Positions 1 through 8,216 of a stretch of DNA of 64,000 nt are shown piece by piece. The notes beneath the pieces are model-generated. The model searched no databases, had not been told where the DNA came from, and saw only the letters and a program-made list of their open reading frames with translations. Position numbers and translations under genes: made by a program. Origin of the DNA: JADFQT01 sp965216025 (GTDB lineage: Bacteria; Chloroflexota; Dehalococcoidia; Lucifugimonadales; UBA3495); the NCBI GenBank assembly GCA_965216025.1, contig CBDCEX010000012.1:124001-188000 (forward strand). Direction: 5' to 3'. How positions within the stretch are numbered: position 1 is the stretch's first letter; every line of letters begins with the position of its first letter.

Positions 1-2797
1 TATCGGTAACCACCAACGCAACCAGCGCCCCCACTATCGCCAGCGGAAGACTGAGCACGATGATGAAGGGATCTCGCAAAGAACCCAGGCTGGCAACCAT
101 TACCAGGTAAACCAGGATCACACCGACAATCATGGCGGTGATGACATCTTGAAAACCCTCTTCTATCTGCTCAAAGATGCCTCCAGATTTGACGCTGACT
201 CCAGGAGGCAGGTCCAACGCCGCAATGGCCGCATCAACCTCCTGGCCCACAGCCTGGGTATCTTCGGCTACGATATCGCCGCTGATGCTGGCGGAGCGCT
301 CCAGGTCAAAACGGCTGATGCTGAGAGGCCCCTGCTCGATGGCGATCTCGCTGATGGAGCCCAACTTCACCAACCCGAGCCGGCCCTGGATATTGAGGTT
401 TTTCAATTTCTCTAACTGATCGGCGTCTTCGGGTCTGCCGCGGACGACCACGTCCAGGGTCACCCCTTCCAGGTCCACCTCCGTCACAGTTCGGCCAACT
501 ATAAATTGGTTTACCTGCTGGCCCACCAGATCGGTGGTCAACCCGAATTCGGCAGCGGCCAGAGGGTCCACCCGGATGGTCACTTCATCCCTGGCTATAC
601 TGACATCGCTTTTCACATTAACGATGCCTTCGATTTCCGCCAGAGCCGCCTCCAAATCGCGGGCGGCGGTGCTGATGGAGGTGAAGTTGCTGCCGGTTAT
701 GGTGATCTCCAGAGCATCGGACGGCGGACCACCGGCAATTTCGTTGACCGTCAGGGTAGCCCCGGCCTCTTCCAGACCGTCCAGGTCAGGATGGGAGCGG
801 ATGCGTCGGGCGATGTCTTCCGGAACCGTCTCGGAGAGCCTGAGGAAGAAACCGGCTATGTGAAAATTACCTGCGGATGCGCCTGTTCCAAATTCGTCCG
901 AGGAACTTCCCAGCGTTACCTGGTAGACCTCCACGTAGCCGTCTTCCTCAAATTCGCGGAGCACTCCCTCAACGCGGGCCACCTGTTCGAAGGTTCTCCC
1001 CACCGATGTTCCCGTCTCCATCTCCAGATCCATGGTGATGAATTCCGGGGTTCCGGCTGGGAAAAAAGTGACGGGGATCATATTAAAATAGAGGAGCAGC
1101 AGGCTGGTGCCCACTATCGACAACGCCCCCAGCACGGTAATGGCTTTATGCCCCAGGGCCCACCTCAGAATGGGGGTATAGAGACGCTGCAGCCAGGTAT
1201 CCCGGTCAGCGCCAGTACGGGCATCGTCCGGAAAATCACCTTCCCGCAGCAACAGCACGCCCAACACCGGCACGGCGGTCAAAGCCACCAAGGTGGACCC
1301 CAGAAGAGCAAAGCTTACAGACATGGCGAAGGGGGTGAAGAACTCGCCTACCAGCCCCTGGATGAACGCCAGCGGGATGAATACCACCACCGTGGTTAAA
1401 GTAGAAGAAACTATCGCCGCGCCGACCTCCCGGGTTCCGTTTATGGCCGCAGCCATCCGATCCTCGCCCAGCTGCATATGGCGATACATATTTTCCAGTA
1501 CCACGATGCTGTCGTCCACGACGCGCCCGACCGCAATGGCCAGGCCAGCCAGGCTCATGATGTTCAAAGATAGGCCCGCCGCCGCCATCGCCAGAACCCC
1601 GGTCAGGATGCTAAGGGGTATGGACACGCCGATGATGGCGGTGGGCCGCAGGGTAATGGTCATACCCCGCAGCAGAGTGGGTCGGGTATTGATCAAGAAG
1701 ACGAAGACCGCGCTGATAGCGAAGATAAAACCCAGCAATCCCTCTCGCAGCAGACCGGACAGCCGCCGTTCCACCTCGGGGCCGTCATTTTGCAGAACAA
1801 GAATTTCCACGTCCTCGGGTAAGTCTTCAACGCTATCCAACGCCGTCAGCACCTGCTTGGTAACATCAACTGTATTGGCATCAGGTTCTTTGATTACCAC
1901 CAGGCTCAAGCTGGGCTGACCGTTGGTGCGGGAAATGCTGGCAGCCTTAGCCGTGCTCAACTCCACCGTAGCGATGTCACCCAGCCGCACCGGACGGTTG
2001 CCGCGGAAGCTGGTTGCCCGAAGCTGGGCCGAGCCCCTCGCCAATCCCGTCAAGACGGCTTCAAACCCTACCGGCACCTCACGAATATCCTGCAATGAGC
2101 CCAATTCGTGGGTAGCTCTCACCGGGAAGGTTGAACCCCCCTGATCGATAGCCCCGGCCGGGAAGCTGCTATTGTTACCGCGGATGGCGGCGGTTACCTG
2201 AGACATGGAAAGGCCCAGGTCCTCCAGTTCGTCGGTATCCACCGTTACCGTAACCTGCTCATCCACCTTTCCAAGCACGTCAACGCTGAATATTCCATCG
2301 ATCCGGTCGATCCGCGGGATTATCAAGGCGTCCACCAGTCGCTGGAGGGATGGAATATCCCGATCCCCCTTGACGCTCAGTTGAAGCACCGGGAAGGTGT
2401 TGTTGTTGAGGCGGGTTACCTGGGGGTCCTTGACATCCACCGGAAAGTCCAGCCCGCTGATACTGCTCTCAATGGTGCGCTCAGCCTCCTTCATGTCCTC
2501 GCCAAACTCGAAGGTTACCTGAATCAAGGAGAGGTTGGCGGAAGAGATGGACTGAATCTCCTTCAACCCCTGCATCCCGTCAATGGCTTCTTCGATTGGC
2601 TCGGTAACCTCTCGCTCCACGGTTTCCGGATTGGCTGAAGGAAACAGGGTAAGAATGAAAATGTTAGGAAACTCTATCTCTGGGAATAGCTCTCGTTCCA
2701 AATTCCGATAGGTGAACACGCCAGCGGCCAGCACCAGCAGTACAACCAGGATAACAACCGATTGGCGCCGCAGGGCCAGTCCGGTAAGGAAGCTCAA
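1..2797 (-). CDS. RND multidrug efflux transporter (HAE1/AcrB type), partial
   Basis: Inner-membrane proton-driven efflux pump that would work with a periplasmic adaptor. Reading the minus strand gives about 932 residues before the gene runs off the left edge; the family is about 1040. An N-terminal membrane segment (SVVILVVLLVLAAGVF) leads into the porter motif NLERELFPEIEFPN. The TM4 proton-relay motif AVGRVVDDSIVVLENMYRH, with its Asp pair, is intact. Long TM stretches flank the two porter halves. The start is TTG at 2797: it follows a GAGGTTAGG ribosome-binding-like stretch, and an in-frame TAG lies just upstream. It sits downstream of a MarR gene on the same strand, so MarR control is likely. 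The adaptor gene is not adjacent; a truncated adaptor lies at 25.2-25.5 kb. Drug specificity cannot be told. Confidence 0.93.
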   Translation of the reverse strand, partial: MSFLTGLALRRQSVVILVVLLVLAAGVFTYRNLERELFPEIEFPNIFILTLFPSANPETVEREVTEPIEEAIDGMQGLKEIQSISSANLSLIQVTFEFGEDMKEAERTIESSISGLDFPVDVKDPQVTRLNNNTFPVLQLSVKGDRDIPSLQRLVDALIIPRIDRIDGIFSVDVLGKVDEQVTVTVDTDELEDLGLSMSQVTAAIRGNNSSFPAGAIDQGGSTFPVRATHELGSLQDIREVPVGFEAVLTGLARGSAQLRATSFRGNRPVRLGDIATVELSTAKAASISRTNGQPSLSLVVIKEPDANTVDVTKQVLTALDSVEDLPEDVEILVLQNDGPEVERRLSGLLREGLLGFIFAISAVFVFLINTRPTLLRGMTITLRPTAIIGVSIPLSILTGVLAMAAAGLSLNIMSLAGLAIAVGRVVDDSIVVLENMYRHMQLGEDRMAAAINGTREVGAAIVSSTLTTVVVFIPLAFIQGLVGEFFTPFAMSVSFALLGSTLVALTAVPVLGVLLLREGDFPDDARTGADRDTWLQRLYTPILRWALGHKAITVLGALSIVGTSLLLLYFNMIPVTFFPAGTPEFITMDLEMETGTSVGRTFEQVARVEGVLREFEEDGYVEVYQVTLGSSSDEFGTGASAGNFHIAGFFLRLSETVPEDIARRIRSHPDLDGLEEAGATLTVNEIAGGPPSDALEITITGSNFTSISTAARDLEAALAEIEGIVNVKSDVSIARDEVTIRVDPLAAAEFGLTTDLVGQQVNQFIVGRTVTEVDLEGVTLDVVVRGRPEDADQLEKLKNLNIQGRLGLVKLGSISEIAIEQGPLSISRFDLERSASISGDIVAEDTQAVGQEVDAAIAALDLPPGVSVKSGGIFEQIEEGFQDVITAMIVGVILVYLVMVASLGSLRDPFIIVLSLPLAIVGALVALVVTD

Positions 2798-2900
2798 AAC
2801 CTAACCTCGATCTGGCCTTCCCGAAATTTGTGGACGCACCGCTACTCCAATTCCCCGCTGCCAGTTATTTGCGCTGGAAGTCGCCAAACAGCTGGCAGCG

Positions 2901-2961
2901 TCATAGGTTTTCCGAGGCTCTTACCAGCAGTTCCATGGCGGTTACCACGGTTTCCAGCTCC
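2901..2961 (-). pseudogene. Displaced 3' end of the marR gene
   Basis: Reading on from the CTAG boundary gives ELETVVTAMELLVRASENL followed by TGA at 2901-2903, a typical amphipathic last helix of MarR proteins. It is in phase with the upstream gene once the element at 2962-3140 and one CTAG copy are removed (380 + 61 = 441 nt, 147 codons). It is no longer translated as part of the regulator. Confidence 0.8.
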
Positions 2962-3140
2962 CTAGAAACTTGGACGGAAACCCCGATTCTCCCCAAGTCG
3001 TCGTTTTCTTAGCGACGATTGTCGATGTAACAGTGGGTTCTTGAACCGTATTACAGACACTATCATGCCACATAAGACTATAATACGTCTGTCTGGCGTA
3101 GCGCGAAACCCGGCCAATGGCTTTCCGGCCAGACTTCTAG
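2962..3140. mobile_element. Miniature element family 1, copy A (CTAG target duplication)
   Basis: About 179 bp bounded by CTAG on both sides. The right end is TTTCCGGCCAGACTTCTAG; the left end is a diverged version, CTAGAAACTTGGACGGAAA. The interior matches four other copies in this window and carries a second inner palindrome around GTATTACAGACACTATCATGCC. No transposase is encoded. It is inserted in marR, and the reading frame across the empty site is restored when it is removed with one CTAG. Confidence 0.88.
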
Positions 3141-3516
3141 GGTTCAACGGCTCGGCTAGAGCCTCTATCTTCATCCGTCCGATGCGCCAGAACTGCTCCA
3201 TGGCATCGGCGCCCCGGGACGTAAGGCCAATGGTCACGACTCGCCGGTCGTTGGGATCTGGGGCCCGCTGCACCAGACCCTTATCCACCAAACGATCCAT
3301 GATGCTGGTGGTGGAAGAGAGGGTGCAGCCCAGATAGCCGGATATATTGCCCATTCGCTCCGGCCCCTGCCGCAGCGACATGAGGGCCCGGATTTGCGGA
3401 ATGGTGAGCTCCAGGTCGGCCCAGTCGTCGGGAGGCTTGCAGTGCATCCGCTGATTTAGCTGCTCCACCAACTCAGCGAACCGGTCAGTAAGCTGTTGCT
3501 TGGTTAGTTCCTGCAT
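2962..3516 (-). CDS. MarR-family regulator with its C-terminus replaced by a miniature element
   Basis: Winged-helix MarR repressor, 184 codons as it now reads. Residues 1-127 are ordinary MarR: dimerisation helix, then recognition helix and wing around CTLSSTTSIMDRLVDKG and DPNDRRVVTIGLT. The last ~57 residues, from RSLAGKPLAGF to RGFRPSF, are translated from an inserted miniature element and have no MarR character. The stop codon is the TAG inside the element's terminal CTAG. The authentic last helix lies beyond the element at 2901-2961. Removing the element with one CTAG gives a 147-codon frame of typical length. The gene lies directly upstream of the RND pump on the same strand. Repressor function may be altered because the lost helix belongs to the dimer interface in MarR proteins (known of the family; effect inferred). 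Confidence 0.85.
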   Translation of the reverse strand: MQELTKQQLTDRFAELVEQLNQRMHCKPPDDWADLELTIPQIRALMSLRQGPERMGNISGYLGCTLSSTTSIMDRLVDKGLVQRAPDPNDRRVVTIGLTSRGADAMEQFWRIGRMKIEALAEPLNPRSLAGKPLAGFRATPDRRIIVLCGMIVSVIRFKNPLLHRQSSLRKRRLGENRGFRPSF

Positions 3517-3630
3517 CGAACCGTAATAATATTCATTACTCGGAATATTTTATCCGCACGAAGTATCCCGGTCCGTGAATTTTCTTGCGGAAATCTGGGT
3601 GTTTGCTGGTTGTTGGCTCGGGGAAAGAGG

Positions 3631-3676
3631 AGATCCCCCTCAGTGCCCCTTTGCAAAGGGGCACTGAGGGGGATCT
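3631..3676. repeat. Perfect 46-bp palindrome
   Basis: Two 23-bp arms (AGATCCCCCTCAGTGCCCCTTTG and its exact reverse complement) meet with no spacer. The palindrome lies between the converging-side end of the CoA-transferase gene and the start of marR. On the minus strand it would lie upstream of marR; on either strand it could act as a terminator stem, but no strong T-run follows. A related purine-rich motif with CCCC..GGGG arms occurs near 38.42-38.47 kb. Confidence 0.8.
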
Positions 3677-3720
3677 AGAACTCCCCAGTTTAGTAATTTA
3701 TTCGGGGTCAATTACAGAAG

Positions 3721-4899
3721 CTAAATTACTCCTTCTTCTTTTAATTGGGTCAAGGCTTCTTGGTCCAGGCCCAAGAGCTCACCGTATAGATCTTCGTTGT
3801 GCTCCCCGTACTTGGGAATCGGGCCGGCAGTGGTCGGTGTTTTGGAGAATTTGATGATGCTGGGACCGGGCACCAGCATCTTCTTCCCGCCCGGCTCGTC
3901 GATGTCCATCTCCATCATCACTTCCCGCTCCCAGAGGTGGGGGTCCTCCAAAACCTCCGGAATGCTCATGGCCCGGCCAACGGGGATGTCCGCCGCGACC
4001 AGCGCCTCCTCCGCCTCCTTGACGGTTCGCTCTTCGGCCCAAAGGTGGAGCAGCTCCATGCGCACCTCGACCTTGTCGGTGGCGAACATGGGAGCGGCGA
4101 ACTCAGGGTCTTGGGAAAGTTCATCGTACCCCATCAACTTCAGCATGCGCTCCCACATCCCGGCCCGGGCCGCGCCGGTGGTGATCCAGCCGTCCTGACA
4201 CTGGATAAAGCTGCCGCCCCGCATAAAGTCGTCGGTGCCTGTCTCGTGGCACATGGCCAGGGCAACCTCCTCCAGGGTGATACCACCGTCCAGCATGGCC
4301 ACCTCCAGCCACTGACCCTCGCCGGTCCGGTCCCGGTACCGGAGCGCTCCCAAGATGCCGATAGTGGCGTGGAGAGCGGCGGTGCGGTCCATGATTGGGC
4401 CTTGGGCCATGATGGGCTGGTCGAACCCCCGACCGGTCTGATGACCTATGCCGCTCATGGCTTGAATGATGGGGTCAAAGCACTGCCGGTCCCGGTAGGG
4501 GCCGTACTGACCGAAACCGGAGACCGACGCGAGGATGATGCCCGGGTTGACCCGGCTCAGTACCTCATAGCCAAAACCCATTTCCTCCATGGTTCCGGGG
4601 CGGAAATTTTCAAGGACCACGTCGGCCAGCTTCACCATGTCCAGGAAGATTTCCTTGCCCTTCTGGTGGCGGGTATTCAGGCTGATGCTTTTTTTGCCCC
4701 GATTGTAGGCGGCGAACTGGACACTCACGTCGCCGACAAAGGGGCCGGAGTTACGCAGATCGCCGCCTTTGCGCCACTCCACCTTGATCACCTCGGCCCC
4801 CATGTCCCGCAGCACCAGACCGCCGCGAGGCGCGGCCTGCCAGCGGGCCAGCTCCAATATCCGAACCCCTTCCAGGACACTAGGACCACTATTGGCCAT
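3721..4899 (-). CDS. CoA-transferase family III (formyl-CoA transferase/CaiB-like)
   Basis: Transfers CoA between carboxylic acids; the substrate is not evident. The 392-residue reading is normal length. It starts with the family signature GVRILELARWQAAPRGGLVLRDMGAEVIKVE, followed by NRGKKSISLN and VVLENFRPGTMEEMGFGYE, where the family's catalytic Asp is usually found a little further on. The C-terminal GPIPKYGEHNEDLYGELLGL is also typical. An open frame continues upstream to 5040, but ATG 4899 follows GGAGAAGACTG and begins the conserved domain, so I chose it. It probably takes part in acyl-CoA degradation along with the enoyl-CoA hydratases and MmgE/PrpD enzymes elsewhere in the window. Confidence 0.9.
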   Translation of the reverse strand: MANSGPSVLEGVRILELARWQAAPRGGLVLRDMGAEVIKVEWRKGGDLRNSGPFVGDVSVQFAAYNRGKKSISLNTRHQKGKEIFLDMVKLADVVLENFRPGTMEEMGFGYEVLSRVNPGIILASVSGFGQYGPYRDRQCFDPIIQAMSGIGHQTGRGFDQPIMAQGPIMDRTAALHATIGILGALRYRDRTGEGQWLEVAMLDGGITLEEVALAMCHETGTDDFMRGGSFIQCQDGWITTGAARAGMWERMLKLMGYDELSQDPEFAAPMFATDKVEVRMELLHLWAEERTVKEAEEALVAADIPVGRAMSIPEVLEDPHLWEREVMMEMDIDEPGGKKMLVPGPSIIKFSKTPTTAGPIPKYGEHNEDLYGELLGLDQEALTQLKEEGVI

Positions 4900-5052
4900 C
4901 AGTCTTCTCCTGTGGTTAACTGCTGAAGCAACGAAATCCGGGATCCCCAGCCCGCATCCGGAGCCGGCTCTGGCCCTCTGCCGGGGCCCGAGGGGGAGGA
5001 ACGGCAGCCGAAAATGGACCGGCGAAACCCAAGTAGCCATCAGGGGAAGCTA

Positions 5053-5379
5053 TTAAGGAGGGCGCTTGACCAGTATGTCCGAGCCATCTAGGCGAACCTC
5101 GTAAACCGGGATGGGGCCGAACTCGGCGTACTTGCCGGGAAGTTGTTCCCCGGTTACCACATTGAATGTGGCTCCGTGGAGCGAACAACAAACCTCCTCT
5201 CCATCCAGGTCGCCGAAAGAAAGCTGTTGAAACTGATGAGAGCAAATATTGGAGCAGGCATGAACCTTGCCATCGACGTTGACCAGCAGGATTTCATGTC
5301 TGCCTATGTCTACCCGCATCATCTCGCCCGGCGGAAGTTTGTCCAGACTCGCCACTTTAACGTAGTCCTGGTCTGCCAA
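5053..5379 (-). CDS. Rieske [2Fe-2S] ferredoxin-like protein
   Basis: Small electron carrier of about 108 residues, of the kind that serves ring-hydroxylating dioxygenases. Both halves of the cluster motif are visible: C-S-H (ICSHQ) and C-S-L-H (CCSLHGATFN), 16 residues apart, giving the two Cys and two His ligands. The preceding VNVDGKVHACSN and following GKYAEFGPIPVYEVRLDG are typical. An ATG frame reaches 5427, but TTG 5379 sits 7 nt after a strong GGAGGG site and begins the conserved sequence, so I prefer it. No oxygenase partner is adjacent. It lies upstream of, and on the same strand as, the CoA-transferase. Confidence 0.85.
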   Translation of the reverse strand: MADQDYVKVASLDKLPPGEMMRVDIGRHEILLVNVDGKVHACSNICSHQFQQLSFGDLDGEEVCCSLHGATFNVVTGEQLPGKYAEFGPIPVYEVRLDGSDILVKRPP

Positions 5380-5513
5380 CGGTTTCCCTCCTTCAGCCTG
5401 GTGTCTAATCCCAAGGGCGCCGAACACCCGATGAACTCGCCGATGAAAACACCGGGGACATCAGCCCACGGGTAGCTGAAACAACCACAGGATTATATAG
5501 CAAGAAGCCACCC

Positions 5514-5764
5514 TAAACCAAAGCCTAAGCTGATACCCAGGTGAAAACTACCTTCAGCTAAACCCCAGAGTCTGCTTCGGCAATCGGCAGTGTGTTAGTT
5601 TGCGCAACCCGAAGGAGCAAAATCCTTCGTCACACCGGCGTAAGCCGGTTTCCAGGAAAGCACGTTCTGCACTGTTCTCTGGATTCCGGCGTTCGCCGGA
5701 ATGACGGTGTTGGCAACGCGGCCCAATTCAATGTCAATGTAGATTCCGCTTTGGCTTTGGTTTA
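5514..5764. mobile_element. IS630-type miniature element (~250 bp)
   Basis: The ends TAAACCAAAGCCTAAG and CTTTGGCTTTGGTTTA closely match the ends of the three IS630 copies in this window (TAAACCAAAGCC / GGCTTTGGTTTA), and TA flanks both sides. No coding sequence is present. The interior holds a separate palindromic repeat (5629-5706). Probably mobilised in trans by the IS630 transposase (inference). Confidence 0.65.
5629..5706. repeat. Palindromic intergenic repeat inside the miniature element
   Basis: Outer arms CGTCACACCGGCG and CGCCGGAATGACG bracket two GCCGG-type hairpins (GCGTAAGCCGGTTTCC and CCGGCGTTCGCCGG). This resembles the widespread bacterial intergenic repeat that reads ATTCCGGCGTTCGCCGGAATGACG in its second half. 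Function unknown. Confidence 0.6.
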
Positions 5765-5835
5765 GGTGGAATATACTCGGAAGGCAATTCGAACTCAGCG
5801 GGCTTCACTTTGGTATTGGCATGGGAAATTCTTTA

Positions 5836-5863
5836 TTGAGCCCGGGTCGACTCATAGTATAAT
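5836..5863 (+). promoter_or_regulatory. Sigma70-type promoter for the FKBP gene
   Basis: TTGAGC, 16 nt spacer, then TATAAT, followed 11 nt later by the GGAGG ribosome binding site of the FKBP gene. Position and orientation fit. Confidence 0.6.
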
Positions 5864-5886
5864 ACCTTTAATCTGGAGGGGTGGAG

Positions 5887-6351
5887 ATGGTACGCGCGCA
5901 GGCGGGCAGCAAAGTCAAGGTCCATTACACCGGGAGATTGGCCGATGGGGAAGTGTTCGACTCCTCATTGGACCCTTCCGGAGACCCTTCCGGGGACCCT
6001 TCCGAAATAGGAGAACCCCTGGAATTCGTCATCGGCAGCGGCCAGATGATTCCCGCCTTCGAGCAGGGCGTCGTCGGCATGGAGCCGGGAGAATCCAAAA
6101 CTGTGAACATCCCAGCCGCGCAAGCCTACGGTCGCCACCATCCTCAAGCTATGGTGGAGGTGGAGCGAAGCGAATTCCCACCCGACATGCCTCTGGAGGT
6201 GGGGAGCGTGGTACAGGGCAACGCGCCCAACGGAGAGCAGGTGCCTTTCACCGTGGTGGAGGTCACCGACATCCTCGTGACGTTAGACCGCAATCATCCT
6301 CTGGCGGGCATGGACCTTACCTTTGAAATCAAACTGCTGCAGGTGGACTAA
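5887..6351 (+). CDS. FKBP-type peptidyl-prolyl isomerase (SlyD-like)
   Basis: Cytoplasmic proline isomerase and folding helper. VKVHYTGRLADGEVFDSS is the FKBP opening motif and LEFVIGSGQMIPAFEQGVVGM the core. An inserted flap follows (AYGRHHPQAMVEVERSEFP to VDILVTLDRNHPLAGMDLTFEI), which is the SlyD arrangement, including the NHPLAG motif. ATG 5887 has a GGAGG site at good spacing; GTG 5881 is too close to it. Oddity: residues after DSSL are DPSGDPSGDPSE, encoded by three 12-nt tandem units (GACCCTTCCGGR), a recent slippage expansion in a loop. No His-rich tail as in enteric SlyD. Confidence 0.92.
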   Translation: MVRAQAGSKVKVHYTGRLADGEVFDSSLDPSGDPSGDPSEIGEPLEFVIGSGQMIPAFEQGVVGMEPGESKTVNIPAAQAYGRHHPQAMVEVERSEFPPDMPLEVGSVVQGNAPNGEQVPFTVVEVTDILVTLDRNHPLAGMDLTFEIKLLQVD

Positions 6352-6385
6352 CCGCCCGCTTGCCGCCGTCCTAGCTGCGGGTTGA

Positions 6386-7228
6386 CTAGATGGGTTGGGC
6401 ATACTGTTGCTGGCCCAGGGTCTGATAGGTGACTGGGCTGACCGAGGTGAGCCCGGCGTCCACCGGCAGGGTAATGCCATTGACCCAGCGGGACTCGTCG
6501 CTGGCCAGGTACAGGGCGGCGTAGCCAACGTCCCAGGAGTCCCCCTCGGTGCGCAAAGGCGCGGCGCTTTTCCGGATTTCCCGCAGGTCGTCATCCATGC
6601 GGGGCGCGACCATGGGGGAGAAGATCAGCCCCGGGGCGATGCAGTTGACCCGAATTCCATCCGGCCCGTGGTCGGCGGCCATCGACATAGTCAAACCAAT
6701 CACCGCGGCCTTGGAAGCGGTATAGGGAGTGCTGCTGTGGGCGCGGAGCCCGGCTATTGATGAGATGTTGATGATGGAGCCGCCGCCGGTTTCCATCATC
6801 TTGGGAATAGCATACTTGCTGCTGAGCACAATGCTCTTCACGTTGACCGCCATGACAAAATCCCAGTCTTCCTCCTGGACTTCCACCACGGTTCCCCGGC
6901 GGGATATACCCACGTTATTGTCCAGCACATCCAGGCGTCCATAACGCTCCACCGCCGCCTCAACCATGCGCCGGCAATCCTCCGCGTTGATGACGTTGGC
7001 TGCAATGGCCGAAGCTTCGCCGCCTTCCTGACGGATCAGCTCCAAGGTCTCCTTGGCTCGCTCCAGCACCTGGTCCGCCAGCAATACTTTTGCTCCCTCC
7101 CGGGCAAACAGCACCGCCGCCGCCTTGCCGTTGCCAATCCCCGGCCCGCTGGAACCGGCGCCGGTCACAATGGCTACTTTCCCTTCCATCCGGCCTTTTC
7201 TCTCCGGACGACCTTTAACTTCCGGCAT
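6386..7228 (-). CDS. Short-chain dehydrogenase/reductase
   Basis: NAD(P)-dependent oxidoreductase with a Rossmann fold; substrate unknown. Cofactor motif TGAGSSGPGIGNG near the N-terminus. The family NNAG appears as NNVG. Catalytic Ser in NISSIAG, Tyr/Lys in YTASKAA; PGLIFSPM follows, where the SDR usually has PG. The C-terminus ends with VNGITLPVDAG, the normal SDR ending. ATG 7228 follows TAGGAG at good spacing; ATG 7189 (MEGKVAIVTG) is a possible inner start. It converges with the FKBP gene. Confidence 0.92.
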   Translation of the reverse strand: MPEVKGRPERKGRMEGKVAIVTGAGSSGPGIGNGKAAAVLFAREGAKVLLADQVLERAKETLELIRQEGGEASAIAANVINAEDCRRMVEAAVERYGRLDVLDNNVGISRRGTVVEVQEEDWDFVMAVNVKSIVLSSKYAIPKMMETGGGSIINISSIAGLRAHSSTPYTASKAAVIGLTMSMAADHGPDGIRVNCIAPGLIFSPMVAPRMDDDLREIRKSAAPLRTEGDSWDVGYAALYLASDESRWVNGITLPVDAGLTSVSPVTYQTLGQQQYAQPI

Positions 7229-7476
7229 CGCTACGCTCCTACCAGCCTGTTCATGTACGTCTTGGGCGGAAGAACCATCCTGGAAAGCAGGACGATTGTC
7301 AAGGGCCGGCGCCGGGGGGTAGGGCGCCAAGATCGCCAGTCAGCAACTCGACCCGGCTTGGTGGCAAGGATTTCAGGGGAGATCAACGTAGGACCCTGGG
7401 AAACCTTGGAAAGCTCTGTTATCTACGGCCGACGTCTACGGCTAGAACTTCTTCTAGTACCTTCCGGAAGCCGTCT

Positions 7477-7755
7477 TCAGTACATTTGTGAGGTCGCTAC
7501 TAGGCTGGATAGATTGAACCACAGAACCGCCACGAAGACTAACGGAATAACCCAGGCTTCCCAAGAAGGAGGGTTTGCAAAAATCATCCTTAAAATTACA
7601 AAAGTTAGGCTTGGAATGAACCCAGCACCGAAGAGAAGCCATACGCCGATACTCAAAAGTAAGTTGAGCTTTCCTACAGGGTGTGAATTTTCCGCTTCTA
7701 GGAAGCGCTGGACAGGCCCTTTCAGCGGCTTGAAAAGCTTGACTGGATTTGGCAT
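7477..7755 (-). CDS. Small membrane protein, function unknown
   Basis: 92 residues with two predicted membrane helices (LNLLLSIGVWLLFGAGFIPS and AWVIPLVFVAVLWFNLSSLV) and a basic N-terminal tail. It follows the next small membrane gene by 15 nt on the same strand, so the two are probably cotranscribed. No family recognised. Confidence 0.5.
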   Translation of the reverse strand: MPNPVKLFKPLKGPVQRFLEAENSHPVGKLNLLLSIGVWLLFGAGFIPSLTFVILRMIFANPPSWEAWVIPLVFVAVLWFNLSSLVATSQMY

Positions 7756-7770
7756 TCCCGCTCGCTCTGG

Positions 7771-8145
7771 TTAGATGGCTCTGGGAATGTAACGCTCCAA
7801 GTCGACTCTAGCCAGATGATTAAACAAGAAATGCAACCCAACCATGGAAACTGTAACATTGAGGAAAGCAGCCACGGCGAAAATTAAAGCAGCGAAAGGT
7901 GGAACCACACTGCTGCCAACCCTTGCATATAAAACCAAATCCATGAGTGCCAAAATCCCAACGATAAATGCCACACATCCTATCGAAGAGACGACAATAA
8001 AGGATTTCAACCAACCACGAAGCTCGGTACGGTACGGCGCCGACATCGTGGCGGAAGTCGACACGAACAAACGTCTTGATAGAGCGATTCTGTTTGGCCC
8101 CCAGCTTAATTCCTTAACCGCATTCAGGTCGCGTATCTGCAACAA
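7771..8145 (-). CDS. Small membrane protein, function unknown
   Basis: Up to 124 residues. Two or three hydrophobic segments are visible (FIVVSSIGCVAFIVGILALM; VPPFAALIFAVAAFLNVTVS) with a basic N-terminus. The start is uncertain: TTG 8145 has a weak AAGG site, while ATG 8046 (MSAPYRTELRG) leaves both helices. Paired with the downstream 92-residue membrane protein. No family recognised. Confidence 0.45.
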   Translation of the reverse strand: MLQIRDLNAVKELSWGPNRIALSRRLFVSTSATMSAPYRTELRGWLKSFIVVSSIGCVAFIVGILALMDLVLYARVGSSVVPPFAALIFAVAAFLNVTVSMVGLHFLFNHLARVDLERYIPRAI

Positions 8146-8216
8146 AGCCTTGAGCCACTGACCTCATAGCAGCCCTTGACGCAGAACGACTAAACGCCTT
8201 CTGATAATACTGCAGG

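Noticed and set aside
506..1399. Long plus-strand frame
   Set aside because: Shadow of the RND transporter on the minus strand; no family resemblance.
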